From Euglena gracilis (Eukaryota > Euglenida > Euglenophyceae > Euglenales): a stretch of 64,000 nucleotides of DNA. The notes beneath the pieces are model-generated. The model was not told where the DNA came from and searched no databases. It was given only the letters and a program-made list of their open reading frames with translations. The translations under genes were made by a program, and so were the position numbers. The DNA lies in contig CP154957.1 in assembly GCA_039621445.1 (NCBI GenBank), positions 25,458,938-25,522,937 on the forward strand. Reading direction: 5' to 3'. This document shows positions 10,271 through 21,300 of this stretch, piece by piece. Numbering within the stretch: the first letter of the stretch is position 1; the number at the start of each line of letters is the position of its first letter.

Positions 10271-10309
10271 GTTTGTTATGTGTCTATTCTATGGTTGGTG
10301 CTTCGCTAA

Positions 10310-10544
10310 CAGTGTCACCCCGATCTCCCCCCCCCCCCGAGTAATTCCCCCCCCATTTTTTGGATTTGCGGACTTTTACACCGGGGTTGATCCATCAATA
10401 ACGGGCATGTCTGTGGAGCAGTGTACACAAAGACAATGGACCCAAGGCGGGTTAAAATCCGGCTCAAAAAACGGCCGAATATTCCCCCCCCAAAATTTTT
10501 GGGATTTTGGCTGGGGGGGGGGGAAATTGATCGGGGTGACACTG
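10310..10544. mobile_element. Palindromic element with 16-bp perfect inverted ends (CAGTGTCACCCCGATC)
   Basis: CAGTGTCACCCCGATC (10310-10325) is exactly inverted at 10529-10544. TAA is present on both flanks, so a 3-bp TAA duplication (as in PIF/Harbinger) is possible; no 8-bp duplication is seen. The interior carries facing C and G runs. It lies just after the donor of the exon ending at 10270. Confidence 0.7.
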
Positions 10545-10714
10545 TAAAGTTTTTGTGTCTCCTCCAAGATTTTTCCTCATGTCCTCATGTCAAATGTCAA
10601 TGTCCCAAAATGCGCATAAAATGAACAATTCTTGCGTGACGTTTTGTTTGGTGGTTTCTTTTGGCACTTGAATGCGACATTCAGGGGGGGGTGGGGGGAG
10701 ACGGAACCCCCGGT

Positions 10715-11312
10715 ACCACCTCCCCCCCCCCCTAATTGACCGTGGGACCTCTCCACCGGACCCCCCTTTTGGTCAATTAGGGGGGGGAGCCAATTAGGGG
10801 GGGGTATCTTCAAGGTTGACGGCTTGTTTTTTTTTGAAACAAAAAAAACATGTTTTTTTAAAAAAAAATATGTTTTTTTTAAAAAAAACAAAAAAACGGT
10901 TTGGGGGAAATTTTTTTGAACATTTTTTTAAAAGAAAAGGTCATTTTTTATCTCTGCAGCTTCGCAGTCCGTAAAGGGTGATGGCTTTCACATGAACCAT
11001 CATTTTAGTATTTTTGGATGAAGGGTCTGGAAAAACTTAAAAAAAAAACGTCACTTTGATGACCAAAAACATGACTTTAGAACTTTTTCCTCAAAAAATG
11101 GCCATTTCGCAAGGAAAAGGGTCAATTTTTGCTTTTTCAAAAAAAATTGCGTTTTAAAAAACAAAAAAAAACGTCAACCCTGGGTACCTTCAATTGAAAG
11201 GGTCCTGCCCTTGGGTCCCCCCCCAGGCGGTCAATTAGGGGGGGTTGACAAAATTTTCTCCAAACCGTTTGGTCAATTAGGGGGTGGGGTTCAATTAAGG
11301 GGGGGAGGTGGT
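10715..11312. repeat. Palindromic element, TAATTGACC word
   Basis: ACCACCTCCCCCC at 10715 faces GGGGGGAGGTGGT ending 11312. CTAATTGACC and GGTCAATTAGGGG recur inside. The core has A/T hairpins (AAAACATGTTTTTTT) and no coding frame. Confidence 0.65.
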
Positions 11313-11479
11313 TATTGGATCGTCTGGATCGCTTTGACTTGGATCACCCAGTCCAAGGGAGGATCTGCCAAACGTAAAGCAAAGTTTTTGGTTTTAATGC
11401 CCAAAAAGTGCAAATTGGTCATTTTTCAGCAATTTTTTTTGGACGATTGGAAGCATCAAATTTGTTGATATTTTGAGCA

Positions 11480-11795
11480 CCATCCCCTCTTACTACTCCT
11501 TATTCCATCCCCTTACCGTTCCCATAGGGGGGATGGAACAATTCCGTGTCAGGGCACTTTTTGTAAAGGATGCTTGACAAAGAGATATTTTTACAAAGAG
11601 GTTTTTTGGTGTATGTTGTGGAAATGCAATTTTCAAGCATGTAAACCAAAAGGCTTCGTTTTGCATTCAGGGTGACCTTTTGGGTCTACCTTGGTTGGTC
11701 AGTTCATGGTCCCCCCTCTTACTGTTCCCCTCACTATTCCCATGGGCTCAAAAGGGGGTCATGGGACGGGAACAGTAAGGGGGGGGTATGGTATT
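11480..11795. repeat. Palindromic elements, TTACTGTTCCC word
   Basis: CTTACTGTTCCCCTC faces GGGAACAGTAAGGGG at 11709-11790. A related ATCCCCT...GGGGGATGG hairpin lies at about 11482-11537. No gene. Confidence 0.55.
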
Positions 11796-12040
11796 TGGTG
11801 TTTTTTGAAGGTTTTTGGATTTTGTGGTGCGTCATTTTTGGGTCATGAACTGGCTCAATTGCAGCGGCTCGCTGATCAATTTCCCCTCTAAATATTCCCC
11901 CCATTTCGGCCAGCTTCCCAATCCTAGCAACATCCAAAAATAAACAGCAACTAAATATAATCCCCCCCCCTCCTGGAGTCAACAGGAAGGCAAAGTGACA
12001 ACACATGAAAATAGGTCGGCCGATTCTTGTGTCATAGGTG

Positions 12041-13965
12041 TAGAAGTGTGGGGTTGCCCCCCCCCCCAGAGCAGGCTTTTGCTTTAGGGGTTGCAGTACC
12101 CCCGGAGGGGGGGGGGTGGACTGCAGCTAGTCCAAATTTGGCTAGTGGGATTTCTAGCAGACCCCCCCGGGGGGCGTCTGCTAGCAGGGCTAGCTAGTGG
12201 AATTTTTTTTCCAGTGACCGGCGCAAAGCGCCGAACTTTTTTGGGGGGACCCCCAAAAATGGCCAAAAATGCCTGTTTTTTTTTTGGCCATTTTTGGCCA
12301 TTTTTGGGTTTTTTTAGAACAAAATCAGCCAAAAACTTATTGAAACCGTGTCTGGGGGCTCCGGTTTCACGCCCGAACCGGCGCCTGGGACGCCGGTTCG
12401 GGCAGTAAATTTCTGCGTCGAACCGGCGTCCCAGACGCCGGTTCGGGCGTGAAACCGGCGTCTGGGGGACCCAAAATAAAAAGTGCCAAAAAGTGTCCAA
12501 AAGGGTTTGTAGATAGGTGGCAATCATATTTGAGCAGTTTTTGGGTGGTCTTGGGCAGAAATTGGGGTTTTTTGAGCAACAATTTCCTTTTGGCCAATTT
12601 TGGAGAATTTCTGAAATAGAATACCATGCAACATGGCAGAAATCCAAGGCCATCTGCTACAAGCCCTTGAGAAGAACTTTCGATTGATGGGAAACATGGC
12701 AGCTGAAAAATGGAATTTCAGACCTGCAAACAGGGTCGTAAAAATGCAGAAAAATGCTATCGCTGATTTTCAGAGCGCTTTGCAATCTGGCTGAGTTCTG
12801 TGGGTACCAAGCGAAAGGTGTCGGTGAGAGCTTTCATTTAATATGCAATATGCAAGCTGAACTGTGGGATTTGGCAAATTAGAATGTCAAATTTTGGAAT
12901 ACACGATCCCTGAAAATAAGAGCTGCGGTCAGTATGGCCGAATTCTGAGGCCATCTGTCAAAAGCCCTTGAGAAGAGCTTTTGATTGATGGGTTACATGG
13001 CTTCAGACATGTGGAATCCACCAATTTCAACCGCCGCCAATTTGGGCCCAAATACCCCCAAAACTCCCCAAAACATGGGTATTTGGGCGAAATTTGCCGT
13101 GATTCCTCAGCCGCCGGTTCGGGTGTGAGCCCCCTAGCCACGATTTCAAAAACTGTGTCCCAGACGCCGGTTCGCCCGAACCGGCGTCTGGGACCCAGTT
13201 CTCGATTTTAAAAAACCTCATTTCCACCTCAGTGCGCAGCGCCGGAAAAAAATTTGTTTCCAGTTGGGGGGACCCCCGGACCCCCTCCCCCCCGGGGGGA
13301 GGGGGGCGTCTAGCTAGTCGCTTTTTTTCCAGTGTCTAGCCGATTGGCTAACCAGTACCCCCCCGGGGGGTCCTTAAGCAAAAGCCTGCCCCCGAGATTT
13401 TGGAAATAAAATTTTTTGAGAAGTGTGCAGTTTACTCACCACATTCTTGGGTGTTTTTTTGCTGTTGGACGTTGCCACTGTCTCGCCACCCTTCAGGCGG
13501 CCAACACTCATGGGTCGGATGGGGCAAAAAAATTCCTTTTTCAATTTGGGGCAGTTGTTTGTGATGTCTTACTGCCGTCTCGCCGCCCTTCGGGCGGGAA
13601 CACATGTATCTTGACTTGGCTTCTAAAATTCAAATTTTTAAAGAGCACACCATTTTGTTGAAGTTTTGGAATTTTTAGCAAAGCTTTCGCAAAAATGCAT
13701 TATTGCCCTTCAAGCAGCAACTGATTACAAAATGGCTCGGAGGGGTCAGGTTTTGGGTGGACCTCATTGCCACTGTTTTTTTTGAAATCCCAAAACACAA
13801 AAGGCATCTCCGTCTCTTGCCGCCAGTTAGGCTTGAAAGCTTCCAAATTGTGACGGATTTGTGCCATGATGTCAAAAACTGCCCCATTTTTTCGTCATAT
13901 TCAATGCCATCTTTCAGAAAAAAGTGCTGCCACCTTGATGCCCTTTGAAGGCTAGGCACGGCGGG
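12041..13965. repeat. Dispersed repeat, copy 1 (carries an inserted element)
   Basis: Outside the insertion at 12072-13388 this matches 14723-16140: GGTGTAGAAGTG, a C run, GAGATTTTGGAAA, TTTACTCACCACATTCTT, CTCGCCGCCCTTCGGGCGG, TGTATCTTGACTTGG, ATCCCAAAACACAAA, GATTTGTGCCATGATGTCAA. CGCCCTTCGGGCGG palindromes recur. No coding frame is supported. Confidence 0.75.
12072..13388. mobile_element. hAT-like element related to 7366-7751, longer (1.3 kb)
   Basis: Left end CAGGCTTTTGCTTTAGGG and right end CCTTAAGCAAAAGCCTG. Flanks are CCCCAGAG and CCCCCGAG (one mismatch over 8 bp). The second copy of the host repeat (14750-14775) lacks this insert, giving a related empty site. The interior has CTAGC words, an ACCGGCGTCTGGG palindrome cluster (12360-12465, 13100-13200) and no transposase frame. 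Confidence 0.82.
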
Positions 13966-14722
13966 GGGGTCCGTAGGCAGGGTGGGTTGGTAGCAGGCGT
14001 CCCCAACTGGATGACCAAGTCCCTAAGGCCAGCCGTGCGCCTTGCCCCTATGTATCCCGCCCGTTTCGACCATTTTTGGGCCATTTCGGGCAAAAAATGG
14101 AAGTTTTCAAAAAAATGAAGTGGCCAAAAAAGTTGGCAATATACTTTCTTTCGGTTCCGAAGGCCAAAATTTGACCCCCTGCCCGCCCCCTGGAGAGTGA
14201 TCGTTTTGGCATCCCACGGTTTTGGCAAGGCTTGCTGTACGTACCCCCCTCAAATTGGCCACTTTTTTTCAGCGCCTTTGGTGCTGAAGGAAAATTTGAC
14301 CCCCCCCCAAAGTGTTCCCCCCCCCAAAGTGTTCCCTCCAGAGTGGCCGTTTTGAGGTCCCAGCCATTTTGAGGGTGGGGGTGAGGGTATTTGGGACATC
14401 TTGGACATCTGTTGTTTGGGTCTGCAAAACAACACTCCATAAGTTTTGTAAGTTTTTTGTGGCAAATGCCGGGGCATGTTTCCCCCATGTCCCCCCCCCC
14501 CCGTGCTCTGCCCCACCCCAAATCCTCTTTTACCCTGTTTAGGCCCCCAGGGCCGGTTGCACAGCTCCCCTAAAAACAACCAAACCATTTTCGGGTGAAA
14601 ATAATGAACTTTTTTCAAATACCTCCAAATCACTGGGGAATCAAAACCACTGGGAACCTAAAATAAAGCCCCAGGGACCCTCTATTACCCGGTGTAGCGC
14701 GCACAGCTGCCCAAGGCCAGGC
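13966..14722. other. No gene seen
   Basis: Contains paired CCCCCAAAGTGTTCCC words (14300-14337), several GGCCA-rich hairpins and C runs. Nothing recognisable as an exon. Confidence 0.4.
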
Positions 14723-14909
14723 ATAGGTGTAGAAGTGGGGGTCGGGGGGCATCCCCCCCCCCCGAGATTTTGGAAAGATTTTTTTTTGGAAAGTGTGTTA
14801 TTTACTCACCACATTCTTTTTTTTCCTTCCAATTTCTCACATTTAAACACAACTTTTCATTGAACTTTTGGGTGTTGTTGCCGTTGGATGTCGCCACCAT
14901 ATCGCCGCC

Positions 14910-15180
14910 AGATTTGTGCTTAGTCGGGTGCCTACCCCACGGGGGGCGGTGCTAGGGGCAGGCACCCACCCGATCCGACCCCCCGGGGGGGGGGGGTAGG
15001 GTTTTGGGGGGTGCCTGCCCCTAGCAGGCACCCCCCTCCGACCCCGGAAAGGCCATTTTCAATGAAAATTTTCTGGGTCCCCCCCGGACCCTATCCCCCC
15101 TGGGGGGGTGTTCCTGCTAGGGGCAGGCACCCTATAACACCCACCCCCCCTCCCCCCCCCGGTTGGTAGGCACAAGCATG
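14910..15180. mobile_element. Palindromic element, GGTGCCTGCCCC word, 9-bp target duplication
   Basis: ATCGCCGCC precedes (14901-14909) and follows (15181-15189) it exactly. Ends are TTTGTGCTTA and TAGGCACAA, an imperfect inverted repeat. Inside, CTAGGGGCAGGCACCC and GGGTGCCTGCCCCTAG alternate, with GGCCATTTTCAATGAAAATT in the core. Close relatives: 42205-42495 and 44388-44642 (inverted). Confidence 0.82.
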
Positions 15181-15315
15181 ATCGCCGCCCTTTGGGCGGC
15201 CAAACAAGCCCAGAACTCACGGGTCAGACGGGCGAAAATATTCTTTTTTTCAAGTTGTGGTTATTGTTTGTGAATATATCTCCACCACCGTCTCGCCGCC
15301 CTTCGGGCGGTAATC

Positions 15316-15641
15316 CCCCCCCCCTATGTGACCCCCCCCCCTAATTGGTTAATTGGCCTCCGGGACAAGACCGGCCAATTTTGGCAAGTCCGCAAAAAAG
15401 GGCTCAAAAAACCTCCAAAAACATCCGTTTCAAAAATTTTAAAATTTGCCGGATAAGGAAAAGTCATGACCAATCCAAATATACCCCAAAAACTGACCAA
15501 TTTTGCACAGGCAAAAAATTAGGGTGTAGGGGTCCTCAAGCACCCCCCCCCCCTGATCGTCCCCCCCCCTAATTGGCTAATTGGGGGTCTGAAGTGCCCG
15601 GCCATTAGCCAATTAGCCAAATAGAGGGGGGAGGTGAGGGT
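15316..15641. mobile_element. Second copy of the TAATTGG palindromic family
   Basis: Shares core and right end (GGTGAGGGTA) with 8223-8603; the left end differs (TAATCCCCC). It interrupts copy 2 of the dispersed repeat between GGGCGG and TGTATCTTGACTTGG. Confidence 0.75.
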
Positions 15642-16140
15642 ATGTATCTTGACTTGGCCTCTACCTTCAAAATTCAATTTTTAACAGCACACCATCCATT
15701 TCTTTTGCAAATTTGGTTTCTTTTTGGGGGAAGCTTTTTGGGAAAATGCATTACCATCCAGCCGCGGGCAGCGATGTATTTTTTTGTTCCATAATATATT
15801 TTTGGGAAGCTTTTGGAATAATGTATTACCATCCAGCCACCCTTCGGGCAGCAATACATTTTTTTCTTCCATCATGCAAAATAGCTCGGAGGGGGCGGGT
15901 TTTGGGAGGTATCGTCTCTATTTCCGCATTTTGCACTCTTTTTTGAAATCCCAAAACACAAACGGCATCACCGTCTCTTGCTGCCCATTGGACAGCTTGA
16001 AAGCTTCTAAATTGTGATGGATTTGTGCCATGATGTCAATAAATGCCACACTTTTTGCCACATTCAATGCCATCTTTCAAAAAAAGCACTACCGTGTCGC
16101 CACCCTTCGGGCGGCAAGAAAAAAAGGTTACAATAGGCAT

Positions 16141-16733
16141 TGCCAAGGATCTCGCCCCCCCCCTGAGAAAAAAATATTTCTGCATCCCTGGGGCCAGGTG
16201 CTGAGCTGTGCCTGCAGTGCAAAACAGTGTAATGCACTGGTAGTGCAAGCCTGGAGGCCTTCAGGTACAAGCATCCTCATAGCAGCACATCCTTCAATCT
16301 TGCCAAGCCCAACAATTTTGTGGGTAAGACCCAACCTCAAATCCCAAGCTGACGGCATGTGTGCACTGGCACCTCCCCCTCTGCCTTGCCCAACAATGAA
16401 CTTCACCGGTGAAATTCGTCACAAGAGCACTTTTTTTGGCCAAAAATGGCCAAAAAACAAATCCTTGGCCATTTTTTCCCCCACAATTTTTCACAAATCT
16501 TGAGTCATAAACCTCGAAATGTCCATTTCGAGAAGAAGAAGAAAATTTCACCCATCAAAATTCCACCCCCAACCATCAAGACGGTGAGGTTCACCGGTGA
16601 ACTTTACCAGGTAGTTTACCAGATAGTAGTAGGTAGGTAGTGTAGTTCACCGGCCGAGGGTACTCCCATTACCCCCCCCCCGGGTCCACAGCGCTCCCCA
16701 CCTCCAGGGGAAGCTGTGATCTTGCGTTTGCAG
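16141..16733. repeat. TTCACCGGTGAA palindromes; no gene
   Basis: The 12-bp palindrome TTCACCGGTGAA occurs at about 16400 and 16590, with a partial TTCACCGG at 16645. They bound an A/T-rich core. No exon is supported until 16734. Confidence 0.5.
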
Positions 16734-17034
16734 GGTTGAAAGGGAAGGTCCGTGGATGCGGACATCAGAGGATACATGGCCTTACCCCTCTCGTATCCTC
16801 ATCTTGCATGAAGATATTTTGTTGAACGAGGAGTCCAAGCCCATCAAGCTGCTTTATTTGCAGAAGCCATTCCTTGGAGAGGCGCAAGTCGCAGTTGGAA
16901 TGGTTTGCCATTGGCCTGCATCTAGGGTTCGACCATCCTGCACCACACGGGCTGGTTTTGGGGTTTTGCCTATACAGTATGCCACAAAAAAGGGTCTAGG
17001 AGGGTATGGAATTCCCGGGAAGTGGATCATCTGA
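16734..17034 (+). CDS. Terminal exon, unrecognised protein
   Basis: Acceptor TTGCGTTTGCAG precedes 16734. One base completes the previous codon, then 99 codons run to TGA at 17032-17034. The peptide includes REGPWMRTSEDTWPYPSRIL, DILLNEESKPIKLLYLQKPF and QYATKKGLGGYGIPGKWII. It needs a preceding phase-2 exon, as supplied by the exon ending at 10270, so it may end that gene across a 6.4-kb intron full of palindromic elements. That link rests only on phase and strand. Confidence 0.45.
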
Positions 17035-17290
17035 ATTATTTTCATACGTACCCTGGGGTGGGCCTCTAACCCAACTGGGGCCCAGGCACATGGGGGGGGG
17101 GGTCCCGCGGGACCCCCCCTCCCCCTGGGGGGAGGGGGGTCCGGGGTCCGGACTAACAAAAAACAATGGGGGAGCCCAGACACCAGACACACAGGGGGGG
17201 GGGTCCCGCGGGACCCCCTGTCGAGGTCCGAACTCAACCAGACAGGGGGGGTTGGGGACCCGAACTCAACTGCCTAGCCTCCATGGATTG
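17035..17290. repeat. Palindromes, GGGGTCCCGCGGGACCCCC
   Basis: GGTCCCGCGGGACCCCC occurs at about 17100 and 17202 with CCCCCTGGGGGG between. Words GGACCCGAACTCAAC and GGTCCGAACTCAACC recur. Noncoding. Confidence 0.6.
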
Positions 17291-17565
17291 CCAAACCATG
17301 AGACAGTTGGGGATCACCAAACTTCCCATTTTTCGTCAAAAAGCCATTTCTGCTCTCATTGTTATGAAGGGGAAAATGTCAAAATAGTCAACCAAAACAG
17401 GTGCAATTTTGTCATTTTGGAGATTTCTTTGATCCAAGCACTGGGGATTTTGACACGGCATTCCAGGTGCCACTTTTGTGGTTTGCGAGATCCACGTTTT
17501 TTGACTTCGAACTGCTTCCCATACATGCTGTCCAAGTGGCTTTGGAGGTTGTATGTGAACATTAC

Positions 17566-17697
17566 CTCAAATTGCCATCGGAGATTCTCCGGCAAGGGGT
17601 AATATTTCCACTGGATTCCTAGTGCTCCGACTGAATCGATGTGGCTGAAGGTTTCCTTCAACCAGCGCATGTCGCAAATCTCCCAACGGAACGCCCG
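17566..17697 (-). CDS. Putative exon, unrecognised protein
   Basis: Minus frame of 44 codons, including RAFRWEICDMRWLKETFSHI and ALGIQWKYYPLPENLRWQFE, then a GTAATG donor. A weak AAG acceptor is assumed at the start. Phase 0 on both sides, compatible with the exon at 19547-19704. No family recognised. Confidence 0.33.
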
Positions 17698-18599
17698 CTT
17701 ATGCGGAAAATCTCACATTGCACAATTGTTTAGCAGATTGCGCTATGATGCTCAACAAGGTTTTGGATTTCGATGAGAACAACCAACAGGTTGAAAGAAA
17801 TAAGTTGGATTACTTCTGGGCTGATGTTTGTGATGTTGGTACAATGTTGATAAAGGCACAAAATTGTGGATAGTGCGGCTGCACCGAAGGCACAAAGGAG
17901 CCAACATGGGAAGGTGCTTCCCTGTAGCAAGAGCGTTGACCATCGTGGTCAACGTGGACGGGAGCCAGGACCGACGTTGGACCCTGGCATCGACACAAAT
18001 GCTTTTGTGTTGGGCGGTGGCTGTCTGTTGCTTCTCGTCACCATGATCAAAAAGGCACGTGACTTTTTCCGTCCAAAGAGCCAATGCCAAGAGCCAGCCG
18101 TCCAGTTTGTCAAAATGTTGCCCCACGCAGCTTGCAAACCCTTTTGGAAATCTCAGGCGGCTGCCAGTGCCACCTTTTCGCAAGACCACCACGGGGGCAA
18201 TTGTTGACAAACGTATCCCCAAACAGAAGTGAGTGGGCTGCTGGGGTTTCCCGAGGTGTGGCGGCAGCCTCAAGACCAATTTTCTTTTATGAGTTGGCGG
18301 GGACCCAACAAATTTTTGGTGGGCAAATGTTTGGTGGAATATAGAGCCTAGAGCCGAACAGGAAATCCTGGGAACCCCATGGGCGTTGGGGACTTCCCCC
18401 TCACCCGTTGTGGTGTCAAAGGGTTTTCTTCTGCAATAATGGGTGTCTTGCATGGTAAGGGTGCAATGCAAAAGGATGAGGTGATGGTTGGGCAGAACGG
18501 GGGGGGGGCAAAGGTGAAAAGCATTTACCTGCTGTGCGAGTAATGCTTTCCAGAGGAATGCGTCGTTCTTTGGGGGGATTCCTGGATGGGCCATTGCAA

Positions 18600-18648
18600 T
18601 CCTCCTCCCCCTCCTCCTTCTCCTCCTCCTCCTCCTCCTCCTCCTCCT
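18600..18648. repeat. (CTC)n microsatellite
   Basis: Near-perfect CCT/CTC repeat. Confidence 0.95.
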
Positions 18649-18649
18649 A

Positions 18650-19445
18650 GGTCTGCTGGGCTGCAGCCCCCCTGGGGGGGGGGGTCTGCGGAAATTAAGT
18701 TCGAGCAGCCCGGCGAAGTCGGGCTGGACGAAATTTTTGGGGAAAGTTGGGTCAGCGTGTCCAGAACAGGGAATTTCTTAAGCCGGAGGGTACCCTATCC
18801 CTGGGGGGGGGGGTCCAGCCAGCCAGCAGCTCAAATCCAGCCAGCCAGCAGCTCAAATCCAGCCAGCCAGCAGCTCAAATCCAGCCAGCCAGCAGCTCAA
18901 ATCCAGCCAGCCAGCAGCTCAAATCCAGCCAGCAGCCCAAATTCAGGCTGGGAGCCCCCCCGGGGGGGGAGGGTCGAGTGAAATGAAGTTGGGTCCAGCC
19001 CGGCCGCAGGCTGGCCAGCCAACTAGGCTGCCAGCACACCTGTCCCTGCATTTTTTTTTGTGCATTAGAATGTTTGGCAGTAAGTACGCTGTTCCTCCAG
19101 TCCCTATCCAGCCTGGTTCTAGCATCGAGTGGGCAAAAATGTTTCAGAAAAATTTGTTTTTCGTCGACCCAGCCCAACCCAGCCCCCTCCAGCCCCGGAC
19201 CCCCCCTCCCCCCTATCCCCCCGGGGGGGGGGGGCCAGCCAGCAGCTCGTTTCCAGCCAGCAGCGTTTTTGTCAGCCAGAGGCTGGACCCCCGGGGGGGG
19301 GGGGCTTAAGAAATTCCCTGGTCCAGAAATGGCATTTTTGGTGACTTTTGGGGGCTTCACCTCCAACCTTTGGCTGAAAGATGCCAACCCAGCTTGATTT
19401 GGGCACCCACCGGGTGCAGCTCCCAGTTGGCCGGACCCCCGCCTT
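18650..19445. repeat. CCAGCCAGCAGC palindromic family with 22-bp minisatellite
   Basis: 18814-18950 holds five to six units of CCAGCCAGCCAGCAGCTCAAAT. Facing C and G runs occur at about 18670, 18802, 18957, 19205 and 19290, and the word CCAGCC(AGC) recurs beside them. Relatives are at 26840-26895, 27060-27180 and 39640-39750. No gene. Confidence 0.75.
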
Positions 19446-19546
19446 TTCCGCAGGCCCCCCCCCCCCCGGGGCCCTTAGGAACCCCTGGCCACCAAACTGT
19501 TGCTTGTTGAACCCTATTCACATCTTTACCCGAGCTTAATGCACAC

Positions 19547-19704
19547 CTCAATAGATTGCCCAAGGGTGCCACAGACATTGTTCAACAACAAGTGAACCAA
19601 TTCGTAGGGCAATTCAAGTCCGGCTATTGCATCGTGGAAGGTGTGCATGTTCCATTTTGCCAATGATGGCATTTTCATAAAAAAGTGGAGGATGTGATTA
19701 TCCC
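19547..19704 (-). CDS. Putative exon, unrecognised protein
   Basis: Minus frame: two bases, then 52 codons including HILHFFMKMPSLAKWNMHTF and LELPYELVHLLLNNVCGTLG, ending GAG before a GTGTGC donor. Acceptor is CGGGCAG. Ends in phase 0, compatible with 17566-17697. No family recognised. Confidence 0.38.
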
Positions 19705-20342
19705 CTGCCCGTTGAATGTCACTGGCCCCTTCCTGCCCACCTGCTACCCACCAAGCAAACCAGGTCATTCTGACCCAACCCTAATAAGGGAAGGTTTGGC
19801 GGCTGTTATCGCCACCTTGTTGGCGTCATGGGTCTTAAGGACCCAAGAGACCCAAGATTTAAGGACCAAGAGAGGGGCGGTCCAGCCAGCCAGCTTGAAA
19901 AGGTTTTGACAGGAAAAAAAGCTGCTGGCTGGACACCCCCAGGAGGTGCTGTGGGCAGACAGGGGAGTAGAGCATTTTCGACCCCCCCCCGGGGGGGCAG
20001 GGTTGCCTGCCCATAGTACCTCCAATGTCAACTCATTCGCCATGGAAGTAACACATGGCATGTAGTGGAGCCCCCAAACTTAAGTGTGGGGTATTGTGGT
20101 GTGGGGGGGTGGGGGAGCTGTGTGGGGGGGGGGGGGGGAGTGTTTGGGGGAATATTGTGGGCATCACTGAAAAAAGGTGGCCGGATCTGGTGGTTGGACC
20201 CCAGCTTAAGAAAGTTGATAGCGGTGTTGCAGTATTCCTCTTAATACCGCAAGAACATTTTTCACAATGGATTTTATTTTGGTTGTTTAAGCCCAGCCCA
20301 GACCCCAAAACACATTCACAAACACCATGATGTTTTTCAAAC

Positions 20343-20588
20343 CTCACAAATCACAAATAATATTGGCAGAAGATCAAAGCCAGCATCGGCCAAATTGGAC
20401 AAACCACAATTTTCATAGCCAAACCTTGCCAAAATCCTTAGCCACGTAATCAGAAAATGCTTTGTTTCTTTTCCATCTGCGTGGAACCTTGATTGTTTGG
20501 CAAACATGCTGCTATGCTCTTCCCGGCAATAGATTTGTGTTGAAAACCAGTATGTGAGACAGAGCATTTTGGTTGGTGCAACTTCCAC
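20343..20588 (-). CDS. Putative exon, unrecognised protein
   Basis: Minus frame of 82 codons with MLCLTYWFSTQIYCREEHSS, HFLITWLRILARFGYENCGL and AGFDLLPILFVICE, then a GTTTGA donor. Acceptor ATCTAAG is weak. It ends in phase 0 while the next exon down (19547-19704) needs phase 1, so an exon is missing between them or they are unrelated. Confidence 0.38.
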
Positions 20589-20599
20589 CTTAGATCCCA

Positions 20600-21030
20600 G
20601 GTAGATTGCCGAACCCCCCCCCCCTGAGGTGCACCTATTTTTTTCAGAAAGAGGGGGGGGGGGCAAAAATGGCAAAAAAAATGGTGGTTCGAAAGTTGTG
20701 GGGCTTCAACTGAAAAATTCCGATCCAGCTGGATTTGCCCCCCCCCCACCTTCCCAGATCGATGGGGGACTTGGCCCTGGACACACCCCCAACTTTGTGC
20801 TATCCCTGGGGGAGGGGGGGTACCTTTTGTTATGTGCTGGGTGCTTGTCCAAAGCTGGCACACCCATCCGGGGGGGGGAGGGTTGGTTTTGGTCCCAGTG
20901 CCGTCCTGGCCCAGGCAATTTTTTTTGAAAATGGCCATTTTCGGTCCTCTGGTGCCTTCGGTGGTGGGTTGCAAGGTGTGCAACACTGCCCACCCCAAAC
21001 CCGGCCCCCTGGGGGGGGGGTAGGGTTTAA
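20600..21030. repeat. G/C-run palindromic stretch; no gene
   Basis: Facing C and G runs with GGTGC words and TGGCCATTTTCGG. It resembles the GGTGCCTGCC family but is diverged. Confidence 0.45.
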
Positions 21031-21038
21031 GGGTGGGT

Positions 21039-21247
21039 ATACATACATACATACATACATACATACATACATACATACATACATACATACATACATACAT
21101 ACATACATACATACATACATACATACATACATACATACATACATACATACATACATACATACATACATACATACATACATACATACATACATACATACAT
21201 ACATACATACATACATACATACATACATACATACACACATACATACA

Positions 21248-21279
<32 letters not shown>

Positions 21280-21300
21280 CATACATATATATACATACAT
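21039..21300. repeat. (CATA)n microsatellite, about 260 bp
   Basis: Near-perfect ACAT repeats with small interruptions at about 21233 and 21276-21292. Frames reading [10 protein letters not shown] or MYVCMYVC are artefacts of the repeat. Confidence 0.97.

Larger units (their letters stand above)
14723..16140. repeat. Dispersed repeat, copy 2 (carries two inserted elements)
   Basis: Homologous to 12041-13965 without the hAT-like insert. It instead carries elements at 14910-15180 and about 15316-15641, each absent from copy 1 at the same point (copy 1 reads through CTCGCCACCCTTCAGGCGG and GGGCGGGAACACATGTATC). Confidence 0.75.

Noticed and set aside
17752-18594. Minus-strand 280-codon frame
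   Set aside because: Long, but composition is unremarkable, no domain is seen, and competing plus-strand frames are equally open; not supported enough to call.
18814-18950. CRISPR-like regular repeats
   Set aside because: Units of 22 bp are directly adjacent with no unique spacers; it is a minisatellite in eukaryotic DNA.
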